Positions 52,760-61,762 of a DNA stretch of 64,000 nt are shown here, one piece after another. The notes beneath the pieces were generated by a model. The model was not told where the DNA came from, ran no database searches, and saw only the letters and a program-made list of their open reading frames with translations. Each line of letters opens with the position of its first letter. Position 1 is the first letter of the stretch. The stretch comes from Segatella copri (GTDB lineage: Bacteria > Bacteroidota > Bacteroidia > Bacteroidales > Bacteroidaceae): NCBI RefSeq assembly GCF_015074785.1, contig NZ_CP042464.1:2977001-3041000 (forward strand), written 5' to 3'. The position numbers were made by a program, and so were the translations under genes.

Positions 52760-54313
52760 ATGACGAATCACTCAACAGAAATAATGAACCAAGCAACGCT
52801 CGATTTTATCCGCCAGCATCAGGACGATGATGTTCGCCAGTTGGCTTTCCTCGGCAGCAAGTATCCCGAGGTAGATATGCCTTTCGCTCTCGATCAGATT
52901 CGCGGGCGAAAGATGGCTCGTGTGAAACTGCCCCGTTGGGCAAGCATCGATGGCATTATCTATCCCCCTCATATTTCGATGGAGCAATGTTCGTCAGAGC
53001 AAACGGCACTTTATAAGGCTGAACTCGCTGCCCGACTGCTCGGCTTGTCTCCTTCATCATCCGAAAACGGAGAAGAAAAGGAGAAGGAGAGCGAAAACGT
53101 CTCAAATCTTCATCTTTCTGAAATTTGCGAATTTGCGGGCAAAGGGGCAGTTGATTCAGAATTCGCCAAAAATGAAGCCACTTGCAAAAAGCAACAGATA
53201 TTAACAGAATCAGAAGAGAATGTTAATGAAACAAAAGAAGAACCTCATGAAGGAGATTTTTCTGAAGAAATCGGGTTTGTTGATCTGACCGGCGGCTTCG
53301 GAGTAGACTTCTCTTACATCGCTTCCCGATTGGGCGTGAAGTCGATGTATGTGGAGCGTCAGGCTCATCTCTGTGAAGCTGCGAAGGAAAACTTTGGGCG
53401 GTTGGGTTTGAAGAACGCCATCGTGAAGAATGGAGACGGAATAGAGGTGCTGCATTCTTTTGCTTCAAAGAAAGAGGCTGCTGCATCAGATTCTTTAGGC
53501 ATAACTGAAGATCAGTCTCAGTCATTACTTAAGACCAATCTTGGTCTTAAGCTGATCTTCATCGATCCTGCCCGTAGAGACGATGCGGGCAACAAGGTAG
53601 TATCTTTGAAAGATTGCACGCCCGATGTAACCCTTTTGCAGGAAGAAATGCTTTCGAAGGCAGATTACGTCATCATCAAACTCTCTCCGATGCTCGACTG
53701 GCACCGTGCGGTAAGCGAATTAAGCTGCGTAAAAGAGGTTCATATCATCTCCGTGAACAATGAGTGCAAGGAACTCCTTTTAGTGCTCTCAGCGCGAAAT
53801 ATGGGCGGAATGGAGGCTTCTTCGGCAGATGGAGAAGTAAAACATGCCGGGAGTCTCCGCATTTATTGTGTCAATGATGCCCAGTCCTTCGTCTGCGACG
53901 AGTTGGATATGGAGTCTTCTTCTGTCAGAATAGCTCCGCCAGTTCTTGAAGAGATGCAGTATCTTTATGAGCCGAATGCCTCATTGATGAAAGCCGGCTG
54001 TTTCAGCGTTTTATCAGAGCGGTATGGAGCCAGAATGCTTTCCAAGAACAGCCATCTTTTCGTGAGCCAGGCACCTATCGAAGCATTCCCAGGCAGAAGT
54101 TTTCGCATCATCGCCGTTTCTTCCTTTAATAAGAAGGAGTTGAAGCGCCATCTCTCAGGCATCACCAAGGCAAACATCGCCACCCGCAACTTCCCCCTTT
54201 CCGTGGCAGAATTGCGCAAGCGCCTGAAGCTGAAAGATGGTGGTGAAACTTATATCTTTGCCACCACACTGAGCGACGAAAGCCATGTGCTGGTTATAAC
54301 GGAGAAAGCTTAG
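52760..54313 (+). CDS. Class-I SAM-dependent methyltransferase with THUMP-like domain
   Basis: A 517-aa cytoplasmic protein. An N-terminal helical domain (QATLDFIRQHQDDDVRQLAF, LPRWASIDGIIYPPHISMEQ) is followed by a Rossmann methyltransferase with SAM-binding FVDLTGGFGVDFSY, acidic VERQAHLCEAA, and LIFIDPARRDDAG. The C-terminal part ends with a THUMP-like segment (RNFPLSVAELRKRLKLKDGG). Between residues about 110 and 180 is a Ser/Glu/Lys-rich insert of low complexity. The Bacteroidota family is uncharacterised; RNA is the likely substrate. MNQATL at 52784 is an alternative start. Confidence 0.8.
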   Translation: MTNHSTEIMNQATLDFIRQHQDDDVRQLAFLGSKYPEVDMPFALDQIRGRKMARVKLPRWASIDGIIYPPHISMEQCSSEQTALYKAELAARLLGLSPSSSENGEEKEKESENVSNLHLSEICEFAGKGAVDSEFAKNEATCKKQQILTESEENVNETKEEPHEGDFSEEIGFVDLTGGFGVDFSYIASRLGVKSMYVERQAHLCEAAKENFGRLGLKNAIVKNGDGIEVLHSFASKKEAAASDSLGITEDQSQSLLKTNLGLKLIFIDPARRDDAGNKVVSLKDCTPDVTLLQEEMLSKADYVIIKLSPMLDWHRAVSELSCVKEVHIISVNNECKELLLVLSARNMGGMEASSADGEVKHAGSLRIYCVNDAQSFVCDELDMESSSVRIAPPVLEEMQYLYEPNASLMKAGCFSVLSERYGARMLSKNSHLFVSQAPIEAFPGRSFRIIAVSSFNKKELKRHLSGITKANIATRNFPLSVAELRKRLKLKDGGETYIFATTLSDESHVLVITEKA

Positions 54314-54384
54314 AATTAGGTATAGTATTGGGTCTTTATGATGTTTTTACTCAAGTTTCGCATGTTAGCTCCACACACTCTACT

Positions 54385-54412
54385 TGAAAGGGCAGAAGCT
54401 CCTAGCCCAGGG
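54385..54412 (+). repeat. Truncated REP-like repeat, copy 3
   Basis: These 28 bases are identical to the 5' part of the REP at 27054 (from TGAAAGGGCAG through CTAGCCCAGGG). The second palindrome arm is missing. The preceding CTCCACAC is also shared. Confidence 0.75.
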
Positions 54413-54424
54413 AGGGCACTGAAA

Positions 54425-54458
54425 AAGTTCCAAGTGGGAGAAATGCCACTTGGAACTT
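54425..54458. terminator. Bidirectional terminator between methyltransferase and carboxylesterase
   Basis: AAGTTCCAAGTGG (54425-54437) pairs perfectly with CCACTTGGAACTT (54446-54458). Confidence 0.75.
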
Positions 54459-54464
54459 GACGTA

Positions 54465-56006
54465 TTATTTTCTTTTTTCCTTGAAGAACTTCTCGAAGAA
54501 GTCCATTTGCTTTTGATTTTGAACAGGACCCAAATGCAGTCCTTCCTTCATAATCATCACCGTTGGTTTACCTTCCTGGTAGGTAGTCCAGAAAGGAAGG
54601 CTATTCCCATTTGGATTGCCGGTCTTGGTAAAGTTAATCCAGTAGCGTGACATGATTTGTTCCATGTGCTGCTCCGTCTCGGTCATCTTTCCAGAGCCAA
54701 ACTTATAGCCATAGATGAATGGCATCTCTGCCACATGGCTGGCTCCTCCCTTGCGGCTTTTCACGATGGTGTTCTCTGAGTCTTGGTCAAAGTAATACAT
54801 ATACACCTTGCCCTTGCCGGTCTTGCTCTGCAGGTTAGCCCAGGCATACGTTCCCCATGCAAAGGAGCCATCACGGAAAATGTCGGATTGGGCGAAGTAG
54901 GTTTCTTCCTCTGTTTTGGCAGGATAGAGACTGAGAACCTGGTCTGCCCAGCTTCCATATATCTCATGGATTCTTTTCTCATAGTCACTTACACTGACAG
55001 GGCGGCTAAACATACTTCCTTCGTCGCTGTTGGTTCCTATGATGACATTTACATCATTGTAGTTTCCCTTTTCATAGAGCTTATACTGGTCATCGGTGAT
55101 GCTGTAGCCATCCACATTAGGCCAGAAGGATTCCATGGCGGTATTCTTCACGATGTCCATGAAAGGAACTTTTCTGAGTTGCTTAATGTTCTTTACTTTA
55201 AGTTTCTTTTGAAGTGCCAGTCCGCTTGCCTCTGCTGCTTTAGTTGTGAGCATGGCGGTGTTGCCGTTTCTTGCTTCACCCACAGGCCAGAAGGAGCTAC
55301 CACTTTCGCTGATGGCACCACGGAATAGTCCCTTGGCAAGGGGAGAGGCGCATAGTATACTTACCGAGATACCACCGGCAGATTCTCCTGCAATGGTAAT
55401 CTTGTCAGGGTCTCCACCGAAGGCAGCGATATTGTCGTGAATCCATTTTAAGGCCATCACTTGGTCAAGGATGCCATAGTTACCAGATATGTTCTTGCCT
55501 GATTCCTTACTCAGCTCTGGATGTGCCATGAATCCCAAGGCTCCCAAGCGGTATTCTATGCTACAATAGATGATGCCTTCCTTGACAAAGCTTTCCTGGG
55601 TTCCACTATAAGAGCCTGTGAGGAAGGCTCCTCCATGAATCATCACAAATACAGGGAGTTTGTCATTCTTACTCTTGGCTGGCGTTTCCACACTGAGGTA
55701 TAGGCAGTCCTCGCTCATGCCCAGCTCTCCACCATTTTGGTTAGGGTCGATGGGCTGTGGTGGACGGTCTCCCCATTTATCTGCTTTGAATACTCCCTTC
55801 CAAGGCTTCTTGCTCACTGGGGCTTTCCATCTAAGGTTACCCACTGGTGCTTCTGCGTATGGGATTCTCTTGTAAAGGGCGAATCCTTCATGTTCCACAC
55901 CTTCAATTTCTCCTTGCTCCACTGTTGTTCTTAGCAGTTGGGCGTTAGCTGCCGATAGGCAAAAGAGTGTCAGGGCGGCTGTCAGTAGATGTCTTTTCAA
56001 TTTCAT
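54465..56006 (-). CDS. Secreted type-B carboxylesterase
   Basis: A 513-aa alpha/beta hydrolase with a signal peptide cut near residue 22 (LSAANA). The oxyanion hole is MIHGGAF (122-128). The nucleophile is Ser209 in AGESAGG. The acid is in GTNSDEGSMF and the base His in ASHVAEMPFIYG. EDCLYLSVETP is the family signature. It acts in the periplasm or outside the cell. Substrates may be acetyl, feruloyl or other carboxyl esters on plant glycans; this is inference from the organism, not from sequence. Confidence 0.92.
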   Translation of the reverse strand: MKLKRHLLTAALTLFCLSAANAQLLRTTVEQGEIEGVEHEGFALYKRIPYAEAPVGNLRWKAPVSKKPWKGVFKADKWGDRPPQPIDPNQNGGELGMSEDCLYLSVETPAKSKNDKLPVFVMIHGGAFLTGSYSGTQESFVKEGIIYCSIEYRLGALGFMAHPELSKESGKNISGNYGILDQVMALKWIHDNIAAFGGDPDKITIAGESAGGISVSILCASPLAKGLFRGAISESGSSFWPVGEARNGNTAMLTTKAAEASGLALQKKLKVKNIKQLRKVPFMDIVKNTAMESFWPNVDGYSITDDQYKLYEKGNYNDVNVIIGTNSDEGSMFSRPVSVSDYEKRIHEIYGSWADQVLSLYPAKTEEETYFAQSDIFRDGSFAWGTYAWANLQSKTGKGKVYMYYFDQDSENTIVKSRKGGASHVAEMPFIYGYKFGSGKMTETEQHMEQIMSRYWINFTKTGNPNGNSLPFWTTYQEGKPTVMIMKEGLHLGPVQNQKQMDFFEKFFKEKRK

Positions 56007-56156
56007 TTCTGGTTATTCTATTAATTCCGCAACACTATTATTAATTAAACGTTTTAAGAACCTGAGCAGTAGAAAGTTACTCCGGATTTTGCTATGTCAG
56101 AATTTTCACTTATCTTAGTGTTGCGAAAAGAAAACAAGCAAAAACTCTGATATGAC

Positions 56157-56231
56157 ATGGCAAAGATACAAATTAAATCTGAGAAACTCACTCCTTTTGG
56201 AGGAATATTTTCGGGTCATGGAGCAATTTGA
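56157..56231 (+). pseudogene. N-terminal remnant of an IS1380-type transposase
   Basis: The frame MAKIQIKSEKLTPFGGIF, stopped after 24 codons, matches the start I know from IS1380-family transposases of Bacteroidota. A neighbouring frame continues MEQFDSTLSSVIDS. The rest of the element is missing. Confidence 0.45.
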
Positions 56232-56329
56232 CTCCACATTGTCATCTGTAATCGACTCAATCCTCAGAATTTCACTACTCATTTGATGAACCATCTCTCG
56301 CTTCATCCGACACTTCGCACTTCTCGCCA

Positions 56330-56452
56330 GTGTTGGAGAGAATAGATGATCGAGCTTTTTCTTATTGTGATTCCTTGGAGAATGTTAGTTTTCCGCCAGT
56401 GCTTAAAACTATCGGTAAAGATATTCCGCCAAAACCATCACTAAATGGGTGA
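56330..56452 (+). pseudogene. Fragment resembling a BspA-type leucine-rich repeat
   Basis: The frame VLERIDDRAFSYCDSLENVS, then FPPVLKTIGKDI, fits the Treponema/BspA repeat pattern (IxxxAFxxCxSLxxVxFPxxLxxIG). It has no start codon or full repeat array. The remaining 56007-56509 DNA has no intact gene. Confidence 0.4.
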
Positions 56453-56509
56453 TATAGGCTAGTTTGGGAGCTGTAATTAAAAATTAACCCCTAAAAAACT
56501 GCAAAAAAA

Positions 56510-56550
56510 GTAGCAATATTTGGTAATTTGCCAAAATATTGCTACTTTTG
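56510..56550 (+). promoter_or_regulatory. Promoter overlapped by an inverted repeat, for the acetyltransferase-like gene
   Basis: TTTG (56519-56522), 20 bp, TACTTTTG (56543-56550). The arms GTAGCAATATTT (56510-56521) and AAATATTGCTAC (56534-56545) pair perfectly and cover both promoter boxes. Confidence 0.65.
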
Positions 56551-56582
56551 CATTTATAATATTGCAAACTAGTTTGAAAATC

Positions 56583-57734
56583 ATGTCATTAATAGAAATT
56601 AAAAAGGTCAAAACAAAGAAGGACTTGAAGACGTTCATCGACTTCCATTACGACCTCTACGAAGGCAACGAATATGATGTGCCTAATCTTTTCAGCGACG
56701 ACATGAATACTCTGAGCAAGGACAAGAACGCTGCGTTCGAGTTCTGCGAGGCAGAGTATTTTCTTGCCTATAAGGACGGCAAGCTGGCAGGTCGCGTCGC
56801 TGCCATTATCAATCATAAGGCAAACAATAAATGGGGCAGGAAGTCGGTCCGTTTCGGCTGGATTGATTTCATTGACGACCGCGAGGTTTCCAAGGCTCTT
56901 CTCGATGCTGTAGAGAAATACGGTAAGGAGAAGGGAATGGAAGATATTGTAGGTCCGCTGGGTTTTACCGATATGGATCCAGAAGGCATGCTTACCTGGG
57001 GCTTTGACCAGCTAGGCACCATGCCTACCATTTATAATTATTCATATTATCCGGAGCACATTGAGGCTCTGGAGGGTTTTACCGTAGATAATAAGTATGT
57101 AGAGTATAAACTGATGGTGCCAGATACCATCCCGGAGAAATATTCCAAGATAGCGGCGATGATAGAGAAAAGATACAATCTCCATGTCCGCAAACTTACC
57201 CGTAAGGATATTTATCAGGGCGGATACGGACAGAAGATTTTCGACCTCATCAATGATACATACAAGCATCTCTATGGTTATTCCGAACTTTCACAGAAGC
57301 AGATAGACCAGTACATCAAGATGTATCTGTCTTTGCTCGACCTGAACTTTGTGACAGCCATAGAAGACTGGACTACTGAGGATCATAAGATGATAGGTAT
57401 CGGTATTACGATGCCTTCCCTTTCCAGAGCTCTGCAGAAGTGTCATAGGGGCAGGCTGCTTCCTTTTGGCTGGTGGCATCTGCTGCGCGCTATCAAGTTC
57501 CATAAAACCAAGATTGTCGACCTTCTGCTCATCGGTATCCAGCCGGAATACCGTGCAAAGGGTGCCAATGCGCTGCTCTTTGCCGACCTGATTCCTATCT
57601 ATCAGAAGTATGGAATCGAGTGGGGAGAAACACAGGTGGAAATGGAAGATAATGCTGCCGTGCAGGGACAATGGGGCGTCTTGGATCCAGTCCTTCACAA
57701 GCGCCGCAACTGCTATATTAAGAGTATCAGGTAA
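56583..57734 (+). CDS. GNAT-like acyltransferase family protein, function unknown
   Basis: A 383-aa cytoplasmic protein. An N-terminal GNAT-like half contains YFLAYKDGKLAGRVAAIINH. The C-terminal half contains LLIGIQPEYRAKGANALLFA, which looks like the acetyl-CoA-binding loop. Bacteroidota homologues are annotated as GNAT or hypothetical proteins; I know of no assigned substrate. The ATG at 56583 (MSLIEIKKVK) was chosen because the longer frame covers the promoter. Its promoter is overlapped by an inverted repeat. The next gene, parE, follows after 99 nt. Confidence 0.65.
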   Translation: MSLIEIKKVKTKKDLKTFIDFHYDLYEGNEYDVPNLFSDDMNTLSKDKNAAFEFCEAEYFLAYKDGKLAGRVAAIINHKANNKWGRKSVRFGWIDFIDDREVSKALLDAVEKYGKEKGMEDIVGPLGFTDMDPEGMLTWGFDQLGTMPTIYNYSYYPEHIEALEGFTVDNKYVEYKLMVPDTIPEKYSKIAAMIEKRYNLHVRKLTRKDIYQGGYGQKIFDLINDTYKHLYGYSELSQKQIDQYIKMYLSLLDLNFVTAIEDWTTEDHKMIGIGITMPSLSRALQKCHRGRLLPFGWWHLLRAIKFHKTKIVDLLLIGIQPEYRAKGANALLFADLIPIYQKYGIEWGETQVEMEDNAAVQGQWGVLDPVLHKRRNCYIKSIR

Positions 57735-57833
57735 ATAGCAATTGTTGTGTTGGCAATTATCTGATAAACAGAATATTGCAACATCATTTGCTATGTTATA
57801 AGAAAATAAATAAGAATAACTAAGGAGGAAATC

Positions 57834-59843
57834 ATGTCTGAAGATAAAAACTTAGGTAACAGCGAATTGAATGCCGCTGATGAGCTTACCAATGCCCCTC
57901 AGGAGCAGCAGCCGGTAGAGTATACCGACGATAACATCCGCCACTTGAGCGATATGGAGCATGTACGCACCCGTCCGGGTATGTACATCGGCCGTCTGGG
58001 AGATGGAAATCTGCCGGAAGATGGTATTTATGTGCTCTTGAAGGAGGTGGTAGACAACTCTATCGATGAATTCAAGATGGGTGCAGGTGCCCGTCTGGAA
58101 ATCGATATCGAGGACAATCTGCGTGTCAGCGTGCGCGACTATGGCCGTGGTATTCCTCAGGGTAAGCTCGTTGAGGCTGTAAGTGTGCTGAATACCGGCG
58201 GTAAGTACGACAGCAAGGCGTTCAAGAAGAGCGTCGGTCTGAACGGTGTGGGTGTGAAGGCGGTCAATGCCCTCAGTTCCCACTTCGAAGTAAAGTCGTA
58301 CCGCGACGGAAAGGTGCGCCATCTGAAGTTTGAGAAAGGTATTCTGAAGAGCGACACGATGGAAGATACTGAAGACGAGAACGGTACCTTTATCTTCTTC
58401 GAGCCGGATAATACACTCTTCAAGAACTATTCCTTCCACGATGATTTCGTGGAAACGATGCTCCGCAACTATACTTATCTGAACACCGGACTCACCATCA
58501 TGCACAATGGCCGCCGCATCTTGAGCCGCCATGGTCTGCAGGATTTGCTGAGCGATAATATGACCAACGAAGGTCTCTACGACATCGTCCACATGAAGGG
58601 CGAGGACATCGAGATTGCCTTCACCCATACCAACCAGTATGGCGAGGAGTATTATTCCTTCGTCAACGGTCAGCACACCACCCAGGGAGGTACGCATCAG
58701 AGTGCCTTCAAGGAACATATTGCCAAGACTATCAAGGAGTTCTACGGCAAGTATGAGTATGCTGACATCCGAAACGGACTGGTGGCTGCCATTGCCATCA
58801 ACGTAGAAGAACCGGTCTTCGAGAGTCAGACCAAGATTAAGCTCGGAAGTACTACGATGACGCCGAATGGTGGCGAAACCATCAATAAGTATGTGGGCGA
58901 TTTCCTGAAGAAGGAAGTAGACAACTATCTCCATATCCATAAGGATGTAGCTGAGATTCTGGAGAATAAGATTAAGGAGAGCGAACGTGAGCGCAAGGCG
59001 ATGGCGGGCGTTACCAAACTAGCCCGTGAGCGTGCCAAGAAGGCGAATCTCCACAACCGTAAGCTCCGCGACTGCCGCATCCATTTCAGCGACGCCAAGA
59101 ACGAGCGCAAGGAGGAGAGTTCCATCTTCATCACCGAGGGCGATTCTGCCAGCGGAAGCATCACCAAGAGCCGCGATGTGAATACCCAGGCGGTGTTCTC
59201 TCTGCGTGGTAAACCGCTCAACAGTTTCGGTCTTACCAAGAAGGTGGTTTATGAGAACGAGGAGTTCAATCTGCTTCAGGCGGCTCTCGATATAGAGGAC
59301 GGCTTGGATTCATTGCGTTACAACAAGGTGATTGTGGCAACCGATGCGGATGTCGACGGAATGCACATCCGCCTGCTCATCATTACCTTCTTCCTTCAGT
59401 TCTTCCCAGATCTCATTAAGAAGGGCCATGTCTACGTGCTTCAGACCCCATTGTTCCGAGTGCGCAACAAGCGAACCAAGATCAAGAATAAGCAGGCGGT
59501 GGCTGATGCGGATGCGAAACTGGGAAGCAAGGAGAAAAAGAGCGATTTCATCACGCATTACTGTTACAGCGATGAGGAGCGCCAGCAGGCGATTCGCGAT
59601 TTGGGTCCTGACCCTGAAATCACCCGATTCAAAGGATTGGGAGAGATTTCGCCTGATGAATTCGCCCATTTCATCGGTCCCGACATGCGATTGGAGCAGG
59701 TTACGCTGCATAAAACCGATCAGGTGCAGAAGCTGCTGGAATATTATATGGGTAAGAACACGATGGAGCGCCAGAATTTCATCATCGAAAATCTGGTGAT
59801 AGAAGAGGATATTCCGGAGGAAGACTCAGCACCGTTGGATTAA
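57834..59843 (+). CDS. parE: DNA topoisomerase IV subunit B (ParE)
   Basis: A 669-aa type-IIA topoisomerase ATPase subunit. It has GHKL motifs [17 protein letters not shown] and [14 protein letters not shown], then a transducer domain (QSTTQGG-like [14 protein letters not shown]). The TOPRIM domain has TEGDSASGS and [10 protein letters not shown], and [11 protein letters not shown] lies near the end. The length and TOPRIM region fit ParE better than GyrB, which is longer in Bacteroidota. It decatenates daughter chromosomes with ParC. It has a canonical AAGGAGG ribosome binding site, unusual in this phylum. Confidence 0.88.
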   Translation: MSEDKNLGNSELNAADELTNAPQEQQPVEYTDDNIRHLSDMEHVRTRPGMYIGRLGDGNLPEDGIYVLLKEVVDNSIDEFKMGAGARLEIDIEDNLRVSVRDYGRGIPQGKLVEAVSVLNTGGKYDSKAFKKSVGLNGVGVKAVNALSSHFEVKSYRDGKVRHLKFEKGILKSDTMEDTEDENGTFIFFEPDNTLFKNYSFHDDFVETMLRNYTYLNTGLTIMHNGRRILSRHGLQDLLSDNMTNEGLYDIVHMKGEDIEIAFTHTNQYGEEYYSFVNGQHTTQGGTHQSAFKEHIAKTIKEFYGKYEYADIRNGLVAAIAINVEEPVFESQTKIKLGSTTMTPNGGETINKYVGDFLKKEVDNYLHIHKDVAEILENKIKESERERKAMAGVTKLARERAKKANLHNRKLRDCRIHFSDAKNERKEESSIFITEGDSASGSITKSRDVNTQAVFSLRGKPLNSFGLTKKVVYENEEFNLLQAALDIEDGLDSLRYNKVIVATDADVDGMHIRLLIITFFLQFFPDLIKKGHVYVLQTPLFRVRNKRTKIKNKQAVADADAKLGSKEKKSDFITHYCYSDEERQQAIRDLGPDPEITRFKGLGEISPDEFAHFIGPDMRLEQVTLHKTDQVQKLLEYYMGKNTMERQNFIIENLVIEEDIPEEDSAPLD

Positions 59844-59877
59844 ATGAAGTGAAGAGTGAAGAACGAAGTTTAAAAAA

Positions 59878-61461
59878 ATGAAGAAATATCTATTTATTGC
59901 GCTCATGGCATTCCTGGCAGTAACTTCTGCCAGTGCCCAGTTGCGTATCAAGATGGGCAAGAACAGCCCGATAGAGAAGTTGGGAAGGGCTGAAATCGCC
60001 ATTACCAACCTTTATGTGGATAGTGTGGATGAGAATAAGCTCGTAGAGGACGCCATCCGAGGCATGCTCGAAAAGCTCGACCCTCATTCTTCTTACGCCA
60101 CAGCCAAGGAAACCAAGGCGATGAACGAGCCGCTTAATGGCAGTTTTGATGGCATTGGCGTGCAGTTTAATATGGTAGATGATACGTTGCTCGTTATCCA
60201 GCCGGTTACGAACGGACCTTCTGAGAAGGTGGGAATCATTGCCGGCGACCGCATTGTGGCTGTAAACGATACTGCCATTTCGGGCGTGAAGATGAGCAAG
60301 GAGGAAATCATGAAGCGCCTTCGTGGTCCTAAGGGAACAACGGTGAATCTTACCATTGTGCGCCGTGGCATCAAGGATAAGCTCATCTTCAAGGTAAAGC
60401 GCGATAAAATTCCGGTAACTACGATGGATGCGGCTTATATGATTCGTCCGGGCATCGGATACATCCGATTGGGAAGCTTCGGTCTTACCAGTCATAAAGA
60501 GGTAACAATAGCGATGGATTCGCTGAAAAAGAAGGGAATGAAGGACCTTATCTTCGACCTTGAGGATAATGGTGGAGGCTATCTTCAGGCTGCGGCTCAG
60601 ATTGCCAACGAGTTCCTGCAGAAGGGCGATCTCATCGTTTATACCAGCGGTCGTGCAGCGCCTCGCCAGGAATATAAGGCGCAGGCTAACGGCAGATGGC
60701 GCAAGGGCAAGGTGGTGGTGCTCACCAATGAGTTTACCGCTTCTGCCGCCGAGATTGTTTCCGGAGCCATCCAGGATCAGGACCGTGGTGTAGTGGTTGG
60801 TCGCAGAACCTTCGGCAAGGGATTGGTGCAGCGTCCGCTGACCTTCGATGATGGCAGTGAGATTCGTCTCACTATCGCCCATTACTATACGCCTAGCGGC
60901 AGATGCATCCAGAAGCCATATAAGAAAGGTGACAGATTGGATTATGCGATGGATCTGGACAAGCGTTACAAGCATGGCGAGTTCACCAATCAGGACAGCA
61001 TCCATCTTTCAGACAGTCTGAAGTATTACACCTTGCGCAAGCATCGTGTAGTTTATGGTGGTGGTGGAATCATGCCAGATTATTTCGTGCCGCTGGATAC
61101 AACCAAGTACACCAAGATGCACCGCCAGCTGGCTGCCAAGAGCATCGTCATCAACCAGAGTCTGAAGTTCATCGATGCGCACCGCAAGGAACTCAAGAGC
61201 CAGTATAAGGATTTTAACAAGTTCCTCGCCACCTACGAGGTTCCTTCTTCGCTGATAGAAGGCATTATCGCCGAGGGCAAGAAGGAGAAGATAGAGCCGA
61301 AGGATGAGGCTGAATTAACTCAGACGAAGAAATACCTCGCCCTGCAGCTGAAAGCCCTTGTAGCACGAGATATCTGGGATATGAGCCAATACTTCCAGGT
61401 ATGGAACGAGACAAACGAGATAGTTCAGCGCGCCTTGGAGTTGCTTATTACGGGAAAATAA
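59878..61461 (+). CDS. S41 family C-terminal processing protease (CtpA-like)
   Basis: A 527-aa protein with a signal peptide cut near residue 20 (VTSASA). The PDZ domain lies at about 85-165 (GSFDGIGVQFNMVDDTLLVI, GPSEKVGIIAGDRIVAVND). The catalytic serine is Ser289 in NEFTASAAEI and the lysine is Lys314 in RTFGKGLVQ. The C-terminal helical extension is about 400-527. It trims periplasmic or secreted proteins. It follows parE by 34 nt containing GAAGTGAAGAGTGAAG repeats. Confidence 0.93.
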   Translation: MKKYLFIALMAFLAVTSASAQLRIKMGKNSPIEKLGRAEIAITNLYVDSVDENKLVEDAIRGMLEKLDPHSSYATAKETKAMNEPLNGSFDGIGVQFNMVDDTLLVIQPVTNGPSEKVGIIAGDRIVAVNDTAISGVKMSKEEIMKRLRGPKGTTVNLTIVRRGIKDKLIFKVKRDKIPVTTMDAAYMIRPGIGYIRLGSFGLTSHKEVTIAMDSLKKKGMKDLIFDLEDNGGGYLQAAAQIANEFLQKGDLIVYTSGRAAPRQEYKAQANGRWRKGKVVVLTNEFTASAAEIVSGAIQDQDRGVVVGRRTFGKGLVQRPLTFDDGSEIRLTIAHYYTPSGRCIQKPYKKGDRLDYAMDLDKRYKHGEFTNQDSIHLSDSLKYYTLRKHRVVYGGGGIMPDYFVPLDTTKYTKMHRQLAAKSIVINQSLKFIDAHRKELKSQYKDFNKFLATYEVPSSLIEGIIAEGKKEKIEPKDEAELTQTKKYLALQLKALVARDIWDMSQYFQVWNETNEIVQRALELLITGK

Positions 61462-61485
61462 ACTGTTAACTGTTGACGCTGTTAA

Positions 61486-61540
61486 CAAGAAATAAAAGAG
61501 GGTGTCAAAAACAGTATGACGCACCCTCTTTTATTTCTTG
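61486..61540 (+). terminator. Terminator after the S41 protease
   Basis: The 19-bp perfect arms CAAGAAATAAAAGAGGGTG (61486-61504) and its complement (61522-61540). Confidence 0.8.
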
Positions 61541-61598
61541 TAGACCTTTTGATAATTATTAGCAACTCTAGGTTATAGTTAAGTATGTTAAATATAGT

Positions 61599-61647
61599 TA
61601 TATTTGTGGTGTTAAGCTTCTTTGTGGTGTTTTTTTTATTATTTTTG
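61599..61647 (+). promoter_or_regulatory. Promoter region with direct repeats before the lipoprotein pair
   Basis: -7-like elements TATATTTG (61599-61606) and TATTTTTG (61640-61647). TTTGTGGTGTT occurs twice, at 61603-61613 and 61621-61631, 18 bp apart. The leader to the first gene is about 110 nt. Confidence 0.45.
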
Positions 61648-61762
61648 CAAAATATTTGGGATGGTTTTATTTACAGATAAAGCAGTACGTTTGTGATAGC
61701 ATCATTCCATTCGTAAATAGTATTTAAGTAAAAAATTAGTATTGCATTTTTTTATGAATGAA

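Noticed and set aside
57852..58940. 362-aa ORF opposite parE
   Set aside because: Shadow of parE; no start signal, no recognisable motif.
59890..61005. 371-aa ORF opposite the S41 protease
   Set aside because: Shadow frame; the plus-strand protein has signal peptide, PDZ and catalytic residues.
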